Shown here piece after piece: positions 54,945 through 62,641 of a stretch of 64,000 bases of DNA. The notes beneath the pieces are model-generated. The model saw nothing but the letters and a program-made list of their open reading frames with translations, ran no database searches and had not been told where the DNA came from. The position numbers were made by a program, and so were the translations under genes. How positions within the stretch are numbered: the stretch's first letter is position 1; each line of letters starts with the position of its first letter. The stretch is from contig JALWNK010000040.1 in assembly GCA_026995935.1 (NCBI GenBank), positions 44,188 to 108,187 on the forward strand, in the 5' to 3' direction. Origin of the DNA: Deltaproteobacteria bacterium (GTDB taxonomy: Bacteria; Desulfobacterota; Dissulfuribacteria; Dissulfuribacterales; QOAL01).

Positions 54945-55511
54945 TTACACGCGTCCTCTGCTTGAGCCTCTGCCCAAGGCCCCTGCAATGAGGTGGGCCG
55001 TTCTGAGTGGTTCAGGGATATTGGAGTTTACGCAAAAAAAATCTATCACCGCCTCTGCCTCTGGGTAATCTAGCCCCACCCTTTGTATGAAACAGTTTTT
55101 ACATGGCTCCATGGGGCCCAAATTTTGTATTATTTGCCATTTTTTGTCACCTTCTGGGATTTTCCTTAAAAGCGCGTCCTTGATTGCCTGGTAGTCCGGC
55201 TCTTTTCTTGCGACCACCAGCACTGGCCGTGAAATTTCCCGCTGTATAAGTCTCGCATCCACCACGTTAAAGCCCCCAAGGCATATTCCCTGAAGCATTA
55301 TCAGGTTGCAGTGCTGGTAAAATCTGGAGTTTCTTACAATCTCAACAATCCGCATGGCAGCATCAGTACCGTCCTTTTCCACCTGCCCTGTGAGCACTCC
55401 GTCAAGCCTGCTGCCCCCATAGACCGTACCAACTATCTGGACGTGGCCTTTAAAATCCCTTGGGAATGGGCAGTCATCAAAGGCAATGCAGTTGACTAGC
55501 CTTGGTCTCAT
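54945..55511 (-). CDS. DUF99 family protein
   Basis: 188 residues. VNCIAFDDCPFPRD, VQIVGTVYGGSRLDGVLTG and IMLQGICLGGFNVVDARLI are the DUF99 motifs, and the C-terminus RTAHLIAGALGRGSSRGRV is typical. The family is common in archaea and has been linked to endonuclease V-like DNA repair folds; the activity is not established here. Free-standing. Bacterial members are patchily distributed, so lateral origin is possible. Confidence 0.85.
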   Translation of the reverse strand: MRPRLVNCIAFDDCPFPRDFKGHVQIVGTVYGGSRLDGVLTGQVEKDGTDAAMRIVEIVRNSRFYQHCNLIMLQGICLGGFNVVDARLIQREISRPVLVVARKEPDYQAIKDALLRKIPEGDKKWQIIQNLGPMEPCKNCFIQRVGLDYPEAEAVIDFFCVNSNIPEPLRTAHLIAGALGRGSSRGRV

Positions 55512-55531
55512 GGCCTAAGTTTTCGTCTCTA

Positions 55532-55984
55532 CTATTCAATGACCCAGACGGCGCAATTTTTTGCGTAATGGACTATCTTGTTTGAAATGCTCCCAAACAG
55601 GAATTCTTCTGCCTTTGACATTCCCCTTCTTCCAACGACTATTGTTCCAAAGCCCCCGGACTTCTGATAGTCCATGACTGCCTGGGCTATGCTGAAGTTG
55701 CTTATCTCTATGAGTCTTGTTGATACAGTGTCTTCAGAAAGCCCATAAGTATGAAGAAGTGTTTTCAGCTCGCTCAGGACGTACTTTGCCTTTTCTTTTT
55801 CTTGTTTCTTTCTGTTTTCCCACGACTTATCATCTGGAAAGAGGTCGCGTTCCGCGTGTCTTACCACGTAAAGCAGGGTTATTTCAAAGCCCGGGCTTTC
55901 TCCTACGATTTCGCCCACGTACTCTGCAGCCCTTCTTGCATTTTCAGATGCGTCAACGGCCACAAGTATTTTTTTGTAATTCAT
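55532..55984 (-). CDS. UspA-type universal stress protein
   Basis: 150 residues from ATG 55984, with GGAGG six bases before; the start lies inside the end of the upstream kinase-like gene (ATGA). NYKKILVAVDASENARRAAE and TIVVGRRGMSKAEEFLFGSI are USP motifs; the GRRGxSxxEEFLFGS loop binds ATP in the ATP-binding subgroup. It is the second gene in a kinase-USP pair, an arrangement that hints at phosphorylation of or by the stress protein. Confidence 0.92.
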   Translation of the reverse strand: MNYKKILVAVDASENARRAAEYVGEIVGESPGFEITLLYVVRHAERDLFPDDKSWENRKKQEKEKAKYVLSELKTLLHTYGLSEDTVSTRLIEISNFSIAQAVMDYQKSGGFGTIVVGRRGMSKAEEFLFGSISNKIVHYAKNCAVWVIE

Positions 55985-56952
55985 GGCTGGCCTCCTTTTT
56001 TTCTTATAAGCTCGATGCAAGGCTCAAGGTCATAAAGAAACTCGTCAACGGTTTCGTAAAAGACCTCTGCCCCTTGGGAAAAGTGCATGAACACAAGGTT
56101 CAGCTCCCTTGGAATGTAGGGAAAAAGTTTTTTGAGGTTTACGATGCGGTTTTTGTATAGAAGGGAAAAATCGTTCTCTTCAAGCTCGATTTGTTTATCT
56201 GCCATGATGTGCTGAAGGTTTGCCTCTGTGTAAATCTGCTTTCCTGCCAGGTAGATTAAAAGGCTTCCAAGTCCGAAGATGTCGAGCCCAAAAGGGCTTT
56301 CTTCGAATTCGTAGGCATAGTCAAAGTCTATCCAGACGTACTGGCCGCTCTTATATTCCCTCCAGAGGTGATCCCTTCGTATGTCTCCGTGGATTTCCCC
56401 ATGGTCGTGAAGAAACTTTATGGCCCTGCATGAGTCCATGAAGTTTTCTAAAATGGCCGGAAGATCCTGGAAAAAGTATTCCTTGTGCCCCTTTTCTATT
56501 TCAAAAACGAAGTGATCGAGCCTCTTGCCACTTACAACATCAAGGATCCTTACCAGGTTTCCCTTGCTATCCAGGCAGGAGACCCCCTGCATGAACCTTT
56601 TGTCTCCCCTGACAAGTTCAAGGATCCTCGCCTCTTTCCTGGGGCTTCTAAAGCAGGGGATCTCAATATCTCCCAGTTTCAGGCTGAACTTTTCATAAAA
56701 CACCAGTTTAAGTATCTTTCTTTCACCCGATTCAAGGTGTATGCACCTTTTGACCCAGTATTTTGGGTCCTCTATGCCAAAGCTCCTTTCCGCCTCGTCC
56801 CTGATAACAAGGTAGTGCTGCCCTTCAAGTCTTATTACATCCCCGTAAGATATCTTCATGAACTCCGAGGTGTCGTCATAGACCTTTCCATATTCTCCAA
56901 GGGAGAGACCGGGCCTGAGTCTTTTAACAAGCTCTTGCACCTCTTTTGACAT
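55981..56952 (-). CDS. Protein-kinase-like phosphotransferase
   Basis: About 323 residues from ATG 56952 (MSKEVQELVKRL), better spaced from AAGGATG than the Met nine bases earlier. Kinase fold motifs are visible: CIHLESGERKILKLVFYEKF (ATP-site Lys region), FLHDHGEIHGDIRRDHLW (HGDxxxxH/N catalytic loop, with Asp and His where HRDxxxxN is usual), and YVWIDFDYAYEFEESPFGLD (DFD replacing DFG). Serine/threonine or small-molecule kinases share this pattern; substrates unknown. Immediately followed by a UspA gene with ATGA overlap. Confidence 0.72.
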   Translation of the reverse strand: MSKEVQELVKRLRPGLSLGEYGKVYDDTSEFMKISYGDVIRLEGQHYLVIRDEAERSFGIEDPKYWVKRCIHLESGERKILKLVFYEKFSLKLGDIEIPCFRSPRKEARILELVRGDKRFMQGVSCLDSKGNLVRILDVVSGKRLDHFVFEIEKGHKEYFFQDLPAILENFMDSCRAIKFLHDHGEIHGDIRRDHLWREYKSGQYVWIDFDYAYEFEESPFGLDIFGLGSLLIYLAGKQIYTEANLQHIMADKQIELEENDFSLLYKNRIVNLKKLFPYIPRELNLVFMHFSQGAEVFYETVDEFLYDLEPCIELIRKKGGQP

Positions 56953-57113
56953 CGCCTTCATCCTTTTTCGCGGTATTTTATGATAATCTAAGTACTAATA
57001 GGAAAGAAAAAAGGTGAAGTTTTAAAGAAGGTATGGGCTTACAAAAAAACTAAGACCTGGCCAGGCCCATCAGTTTTTAGGAGCCAACAGCAAAGGCTCC
57101 ATGGGGGTTTAAA

Positions 57114-57899
57114 TCAAGGGCAGAGGATTCTTTCAGGGGCATTAAAACAGTTCACCCTGTGGGGACGGGCGTAGGCAGCCAAAGTGACTCCGGCCCGTCT
57201 TGCAATTGCAAGCCCAAGGGAAGAGGGGGCCGTTCTTGACATGACAATGGGAATCCCAATTCGGGCGCATTTAAGCACCATGTCCGAGGTGAGCCTTCCT
57301 GTGGTATAGATTGCGCCCTTGGGGGATATCTTCCCAAGAAGAATTGCCCCAATGATCTTGTCCACGGCATTATGCCTTCCTACATCCTCGTAGTATGCTG
57401 CAAGCCTTCCCTCCGACCAGAATCCGCAGGCATGGATGCAGTGGGTCCTGAGTCCGAGGTCAGAGTAGTGGAGCACCTCAAGTATGAATTTTTCTATTTC
57501 ATCAAGGTCCAGTGTGCATTCGGCCAGGGGTTCAAAGGCCCCTTCAAGCATCTTCCTGGATATCTTTCCGGTGCCCCCGCATCCAGAGGTAATAATGACC
57601 TCCTTAGGCCCTGAATTTTCAACATCTGCATAGACGCTAATTCTTCCCTCTGGGCATACGTATACCTCCTTGACCTGGCCTGTCTTTTCAATATAGCCCT
57701 GGCCAAAAAGAAACCCCACTCCAAATTCCTCAAGACCGTCTGGAAGGACCATGGAGGCGCCAATTGTTTCATCGTTGAGGACCACCTTGAAGGGGGTCTC
57801 AACGGCCACGGTCTCCTGCCTGGCCTCGGCGCCATCTCTGGTGATAAGGGTGGTTTGATGGTTCAAGGTAGTCGGTATCATGTTTTCCATTATTACCAT
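57114..57899 (-). CDS. fdhD: FdhD, sulfur carrier for formate dehydrogenase
   Basis: 262 residues if ATG 57899 is used; the frame is open to 58007, overlapping divergent mobB, which argues against the longest form. ETPFKVVLNDETIGASMVLP, EEFGVGFLFGQGYI, YYEDVGRHNAVDKIIGAI and YTTGRLTSDMVLKCARIGI are conserved. FdhD transfers sulfur from IscS to the molybdenum (or tungsten) cofactor so formate dehydrogenase becomes active. The usual CxxC loop here reads SGCGGTGK: the first Cys is kept and the second is Thr. It diverges from mobB across 85 bases, fitting shared control of molybdoenzyme maturation. Confidence 0.9.
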   Translation of the reverse strand: MVIMENMIPTTLNHQTTLITRDGAEARQETVAVETPFKVVLNDETIGASMVLPDGLEEFGVGFLFGQGYIEKTGQVKEVYVCPEGRISVYADVENSGPKEVIITSGCGGTGKISRKMLEGAFEPLAECTLDLDEIEKFILEVLHYSDLGLRTHCIHACGFWSEGRLAAYYEDVGRHNAVDKIIGAILLGKISPKGAIYTTGRLTSDMVLKCARIGIPIVMSRTAPSSLGLAIARRAGVTLAAYARPHRVNCFNAPERILCP

Positions 57900-57984
57900 G
57901 CCCTTGTTGCCATTGCTATTTTTTGAAAGTAACATAGCTGGCCTGTAAAGCAAAAACGGGGCAGCCTGCCCCTCAGGAGAAGCC

Positions 57985-58644
57985 ATGCCTAAGGTCCTTA
58001 CGTTCATAGGGTATCACAATTCTGGAAAGACTACCTTGATCAGAAACATCATGAAAGAACTTAAAGGCCGTGGATACAGCGTCGCAGTGATGAAGTCCAC
58101 CAAGCATGAACTTGAGCCCTTTGAAAAACAAGGGTCAGATACGGACCTTTACAGAAAAGACGGGATTGACCGCATTGCAGTTGTTACCCCTTCTTTCTGC
58201 ACGGCCACGTCTCCGAGAGCAGAAAAGGGCCTTGCAGCACTAGCCTTGTCACTCTTTCCTGATGTTGACCTGGTCCTCTGTGAGGGGTTTAAGTCTGCAA
58301 CAGATGTGAAAAAGATCGAGGTTGCCCGAAGCTCAGTCTCAAAAGACCTCTTGAAGGACAGGATTAGGGGTGTGGTGGCTGTGGTTTCAGACTTTGAGGT
58401 GGAAGGGGTAAGAAATTTCAGGTTTGATCAGGTCAGCAGCCTTTGCGACTTCATGGAGGAGTCACTGCAGCTTCCGTCCTTGGCAAAAGAGGACGAGATA
58501 TATCTTTTGGTTAATGGCAGGAAGATACCCCTAAAGAGGTTTGTCAGGGACTCCCTCAAGGGAACCATCTGCGGATATGTCGGTTCATTACGTTTTACTG
58601 AAAACGCAAGGGACATAAACATCTTGATAAGATTAAAAAGGTAG
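57985..58644 (+). CDS. mobB: MobB, molybdopterin-guanine dinucleotide synthesis adapter
   Basis: 219 residues; AGGAGA precedes ATG. VLTFIGYHNSGKTTLIRNIM is the P-loop, and AVMKSTKHELEPFEKQGSDT and DLVLCEGFKSATDVKKIEV are characteristic of MobB. It helps MobA attach GMP to molybdopterin. The C-terminal ~60 residues (IYLLVNGRKIPLKRFVRDSL) form a small extra domain seen in many anaerobe MobB proteins. Divergent from fdhD, both serving bis-MGD enzymes such as formate dehydrogenase. Confidence 0.93.
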   Translation: MPKVLTFIGYHNSGKTTLIRNIMKELKGRGYSVAVMKSTKHELEPFEKQGSDTDLYRKDGIDRIAVVTPSFCTATSPRAEKGLAALALSLFPDVDLVLCEGFKSATDVKKIEVARSSVSKDLLKDRIRGVVAVVSDFEVEGVRNFRFDQVSSLCDFMEESLQLPSLAKEDEIYLLVNGRKIPLKRFVRDSLKGTICGYVGSLRFTENARDINILIRLKR

Positions 58645-58704
58645 CCTCTCTGCCCACCCCTTTTTTTTGATGTAACTCAATAGGTTTGGATTAAATAGTT
58701 GCTC

Positions 58705-58733
58705 TTGACACGGTTTTGTGATTTGTGTAATTT
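58705..58733 (+). promoter_or_regulatory. Sigma-70-like promoter ahead of the structured leader
   Basis: TTGACA (58705-58710), 17-base spacer, TAATTT (58728-58733; three of six -10 positions). Transcription would begin near 58740, exactly before the structured region and 300 bases ahead of the cytochrome start. Confidence 0.55.
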
Positions 58734-58739
58734 AAAATA

Positions 58740-58938
58740 ATCACAAGCAGACAGCACAACCTTGGGAGGGGGCTTTGTATCGCTGTTATAGTGGAAGAGG
58801 TTTCACTCTTATCAACTGAAAAGTAAAGACATGTTGGCCCGTCGGGTCAACTCACAGGTTCAGGGAAAAGGTAACAAGCACCTTTTCCCTGATTAGAGGC
58901 CGTCTTTGATTTATATGTAATCAAGGCGGCTTTTTTTT
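58740..58938 (+). ncRNA. Structured, terminator-ended leader RNA or small RNA upstream of the cytochrome operon
   Basis: Between a good promoter and a strong terminator there is about 195 bases with no gene. It contains an eight-pair hairpin (GTTGGCCC/GGGTCAAC with one GU, 58833-58851), a perfect 12-pair hairpin (CAGGGAAAAGGT, loop AACAAGC, ACCTTTTCCCTG, 58861-58891) and the terminal hairpin. It is either a small RNA in its own right or a riboswitch/attenuator controlling the decaheme cytochrome gene, whose start is 108 bases further. No GEMM (c-di-GMP), cobalamin, Moco, 6S or SRP consensus was recognised. Confidence 0.5.
58899..58938 (+). terminator. Strong rho-independent terminator in the cytochrome leader
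   Basis: GCCGTCTTTGATT pairs with AATCAAGGCGGC (one mismatch or bulge) around TATATGT and is followed by eight Ts. It lies before, not after, the cytochrome gene, and mobB ends 250 bases upstream, so it must end the leader or a small RNA. Confidence 0.85.
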
Positions 58939-58955
58939 ATTTCAAATTCACCAAG

Positions 58956-58967
58956 AAAGGAGGTGAT
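58956..58967 (+). other. Orphan perfect Shine-Dalgarno sequence
   Basis: AAAGGAGGTGAT is fully complementary to the 16S rRNA 3' end, yet no start codon lies at usable distance except a GTG within it; that GTG (58963) would give a 12-codon peptide ending TGA at about 59000. It sits between the terminator and the cytochrome gene, whose own ribosome site (GGAGG) is at 59036. It could be a leader peptide or a standby site. Confidence 0.4.
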
Positions 58968-59045
58968 AAGGGCCAAACCCAGAAGTTCGTACGTTGATTG
59001 AATTCAGGTTTTTTCAAAACAGAACAGGAATTGCGGAGGGTATTT

Positions 59046-60047
59046 ATGATCAGGAAATTTATTATCCTTGCAGTCGGTATTTTCTTTGTTATCGGCTGTG
59101 CACAGGTGCTTGAGAAGAGGTCAAAGGTGATTAAGGCCCCTCAGGTGGCACCTGGTGCAACTTACGTGGGGAGTAATACCTGCCTTGAATGTCACGAGGA
59201 CCTTTCAGGAGACAAGAACAACATTCACATGAAGATAGCCGACTTTGAGGTGGCAGGGGGCTACAAGACGGGTTGCGAGTCTTGTCATGGCCCAGGTTCT
59301 CTCCACGTGGAGGGGGATGGGGACACGGAAAAGATTTTAAAGTTCGGTCACGGCTTATCTCCGGAGGAGGTTGCCGGTGTGTGCACCACGTGTCACCAGA
59401 TAGATGAGCACATGAACTGGCCAGGCTCAACACATGCTGAAAGGGACGTCACCTGCACAAACTGCCACAAGATTCATCACAACCACAACGAAAGGCTCCT
59501 GGCCAAGGCAAAGGAGATGGAGCTTTGTTCATCCTGTCACGGGGATATCACGTCCCAGATGAATCTTCTTTCCCACCATCCTCTCAAGGAGGGGAAGATG
59601 AAGTGCAGCGACTGCCACAACCCCCATGGAAGCGGCAGCCTGGAGGCAGGAATGCTCAGGACCGACGAAAGGGTAAATGACCTTTGTCTTAAGTGTCATA
59701 CCCGTTACCAGGGACCCTTTGTCTTTGAGCATGATCCCGTTGTGGAAGACTGTCTCATCTGTCACGATCCCCATGGAACCGTGGCCAACAACCTTCTCAA
59801 GCAGCAGGAGCCTTTTCTTTGTCTCCAGTGCCACGAGGCCCACTTTCATGCGGCCAGGGCATCAAGCCTTGAGAAGCATGGAATCCCAGGAGGTGGGAGC
59901 CCCTATGACAACGGGAGAAAGCTTGCTGGAACAAATTACGGTTTCCAGAAGTCCTTTATGACAAAGTGTACCCAGTGTCACCAGTATGTACACGGATCTG
60001 ATTACACTTCCCAGACCGTGACAAGCGGACACGGACTAACCCGGTAG
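59046..60047 (+). CDS. Lipoprotein decaheme c-type cytochrome (MtrA/DmsE-like)
   Basis: 333 residues from ATG 59046, which follows GGAGG; the frame extends to 58998 without a site. The signal KFIILAVGIFFVIGCAQ has a lipobox-like IGC, so the mature protein may be lipid-anchored. Exactly ten CXXCH motifs follow (CLECH, CESCH, CTTCH, CTNCH, CSSCH, CSDCH, CLKCH, CLICH, CLQCH, CTQCH), the number and length of the MtrA/DmsE/PioA decaheme family. MtrA-type cytochromes sit inside an MtrB barrel and conduct electrons across the outer membrane. The barrel gene starts 17 bases later, so this is a PioAB/MtrAB-type conduit. Extracellular mineral, metal or partner-cell electron transfer is inferred. Confidence 0.92.
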   Translation: MIRKFIILAVGIFFVIGCAQVLEKRSKVIKAPQVAPGATYVGSNTCLECHEDLSGDKNNIHMKIADFEVAGGYKTGCESCHGPGSLHVEGDGDTEKILKFGHGLSPEEVAGVCTTCHQIDEHMNWPGSTHAERDVTCTNCHKIHHNHNERLLAKAKEMELCSSCHGDITSQMNLLSHHPLKEGKMKCSDCHNPHGSGSLEAGMLRTDERVNDLCLKCHTRYQGPFVFEHDPVVEDCLICHDPHGTVANNLLKQQEPFLCLQCHEAHFHAARASSLEKHGIPGGGSPYDNGRKLAGTNYGFQKSFMTKCTQCHQYVHGSDYTSQTVTSGHGLTR

Positions 60048-60064
60048 CCAAGGAGGTAAAGCCG

Positions 60065-62425
60065 ATGAAAAAAGCAGCAATTCTTTTTATGACGGCGATA
60101 TTTGCACTGGCAATTGCCGGGGCGTCCGCCGTCTTTGCCGAAGATGATGGAAAGTGGTATTCGGGTGAGCTGAAGGTTGGAGCCACCACTGCCCTGGACA
60201 AGCTCCACGGAGATGAAAGCGGGGCAAAGGGCGGTGCCGAATACAACTCATCCGTTGGGTACAAGTGGACCACGTATCTGGGCGGAAACCTGGAGCTATC
60301 AAAGAACGGCTTTGATTTTGATGCCGATGCCCTTTACAGGGACGTGGATGACCAGGAGTATGGGGGAGAGGTTTCTCTAAGGCGCATACTCATCTACAAG
60401 GCAGATTACGGCCGTTTTCTCCATCGCCTGGACCATGACTACATGGAAAACCTTGAGGCCCACATCTTTCCGCCTGCCTCAACCGGGTGGAAAAACTGGG
60501 CAAGCAGCCCGGATCTTTCTGGAATTAACGGGGGAAAGACCGTTGGCTCAGCAAACGTCTACCATACTGATCTTGCGCCTGATGAGATGTTCGAGATCAC
60601 CCGCTCCCAGCTTCAGCACGGGGTGAAGTTGAATATCCCCCAGATTCCAAACCTCAAGTTCAGCTTCAACCACCGCTTTGAACAGAGAAAGGGAGAAAGG
60701 CAGGCAATGACCAATTCCAAGTGCCTTGCCTGTCACATTGTGTCAAGGTCTCAGAAGATCGATGAGACCACCAATGACATAAACCCGAAACTCTCCCTCA
60801 GCATCGGAACCCTTGCCATGGAGTTTTCCTACATGCACAGGGAATTCGATGTTGACAATGAGGACCTTACGAACATCTACAATGGGCTCAAAAAGAAGGA
60901 GCTCTTTCAGAACAGGCTCCAGTACGACAGGACCACTGGCGCGCTTCCCTACAGCAGGACCCCTGATTCCACCAAGGATACCTACAAGGGAAAGATCCGC
61001 TGGGACATCAACGCAGACAACACCTTTGTGGCCAACTATGTCTATTCACAGAGCACCAACAGGTCCACCAGGGGCGCCTATGATATCCTCACTGGCAACT
61101 ACGGCCAGGAGCTTGACCTTGACAGCAATATCGTAAATGCCAGGTTCCACTCCAGGCTCTCAAGGGCGTTGTCACTTAATGTCTTTGGAAAGTACCAGAA
61201 TCTTGACAACGAGAACGTGGATATCCGCAAGAACGTGAGGAAGAATCCGGCTGGGGCGCCTGGCGGTGATGTGACGCTGTCTGAGGGCTACATAGGTAAG
61301 AGCGGCTACTCCTATTTTGAGGAAGAAGAGGTCAGGCACTCTGGTTACAACAGCGACACCTATGAGTTGGGAACCGACATAACCTGGCGTATCATGAGGG
61401 GCTTAAGGCTGCGTGCAGGTTATGAGTTCAAGCGTGAGCAGAGAAACAACTACCGCTACCACAATGTGAACCACTCCACAAAGGAGCATATTGTCACCCT
61501 CAGTACCGACTGGCGTGCAAGCCACGATCTGAAGTTCGACTTTGACTACAAGTTCGAGTACTACAACGATCCCTATGTACTCAAGGAAGCTGAGTGCACT
61601 CCGGACGGCTCCTACGGAGCCTATGCAGGTCTTCCGGCAGGGCTTTATGACGTTACAAGGGCCTACGATCCAGCCATCTACAGCAAGAGGGTTGCTGCAA
61701 GATCCAACTTGCCCGAGTATGTTCACGAGTTCAAGTTCAAGACCCATTGGCACCCGATGTCAATGCTAACCACAAATGCCCATGTGAAGTACCGCTATGC
61801 CAACAACAGCGACGTGGATGGAAGAGATTGGACCAGAAACTTCCTGGTTGCAGGCTTTAGCGGTACCATCACCCCAGTAAAGGACTTTGTCTTTACTGCA
61901 GGTTACACATACCTATACGATAGCTATGATTCCCAGTACTGCATAGCCATCTACGATGGGTGAGGTAACTTCATCACAACGGACCAGTTTGGTTCGGAAC
62001 ACACAGATATGGATTACAGGACAGAGGCCCACACCATAAACGCGAATGCATCCTATTTCATACTGCCCAACTGGAGCATCACAACGGATCTTGCGTTTAC
62101 CCTTGGTCGTGGAAACATTACTGACCTGAATTTTGACTCCATGTATCCCACCGGGGATGCAAAGCTTGACCTTGATGTGTCGGCAGTGAACCCCAACATG
62201 CCCCATCTTTACGATGTGGCCTACCTGAACAACATGGACAAGTACTCGGATCTTGAGTACAAGCAGATCGACTTCAATGTAGGCACCAGCTACAGGATGG
62301 ATAACGGCATAGGGCTGACCCTGAACTACAGCCTGTACTACTACGATGACAATGCCCCCTATGTGTATGGAGACCAAGGCTCTACCACCCAGCTACTCAT
62401 GGGTTATCTGAGCTACAGTTTCTAA
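60065..62425 (+). CDS. MtrB/PioB-family outer-membrane barrel, in-frame UGA at codon 633
   Basis: Signal peptide (ILFMTAIFALAIAGASAVFA) and then about 750 residues of alternating amphipathic beta strands ending in GYLSYSF with terminal Phe, as outer-membrane barrels do. It lies directly after the decaheme cytochrome, the MtrA-MtrB order. Residues about 215-230 contain KCLACHIVSRSQ, a CXXCH-like motif. The frame is open except for TGA at 61961-61963, after which the same frame continues for 153 codons with fully barrel-like sequence; total 786 codons. The UGA follows YCIAIYDG. A SECIS-like hairpin lies downstream, so it is either a Sec codon, or a recent nonsense mutation (TGG to TGA) or sequence error. 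Without readthrough, the last six or so strands would be lost, which should prevent insertion. Confidence 0.85.
61961..61996 (+). promoter_or_regulatory. In-frame UGA with SECIS-like hairpin in the barrel gene
   Basis: TGA at 61961, then 23 bases to a loop GTT (61987-61989). CGGACCA (61980-61986) pairs with TGGTTCG (61990-61996), seven pairs including one GU. Loop of three with G first and 23-base spacing satisfy the bSECIS pattern, but the stem is modest and such a match could arise by chance. Confidence 0.4.
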
Positions 62426-62449
62426 TAGGGGCAAAACCTTACAAAAAAA

Positions 62450-62473
62450 GGGGGCCACATGGCCCCCTTTTTT
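62450..62473 (+). terminator. Rho-independent terminator of the cytochrome-barrel operon
   Basis: GGGGGCCA, loop CA, TGGCCCCC, then TTTTTT, with a matching A-run before the stem. It closes the operon 25 bases after the barrel stop and could work in both directions. Confidence 0.92.
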
Positions 62474-62641
62474 ATGGCCTCATTCATGGCTACCTTTTCT
62501 TGACCCGTTTCATATAGCCGTCTATAGTTGCCAGCAACAACCAAGGGCTTAGTGCAGTACTTTGGTGTTCCATCAATTTTTTGCTCAACACGTATTATTA
62601 ATTATTCTTATTCGCTCAAAAATGACTGCCAGGTTCTGATA

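Noticed and set aside
58740..58900. c-di-GMP/cGAMP (GEMM) or Moco riboswitch
   Set aside because: The required conserved segments (GCAAAGCC-type for GEMM, and the Moco core) could not be found.
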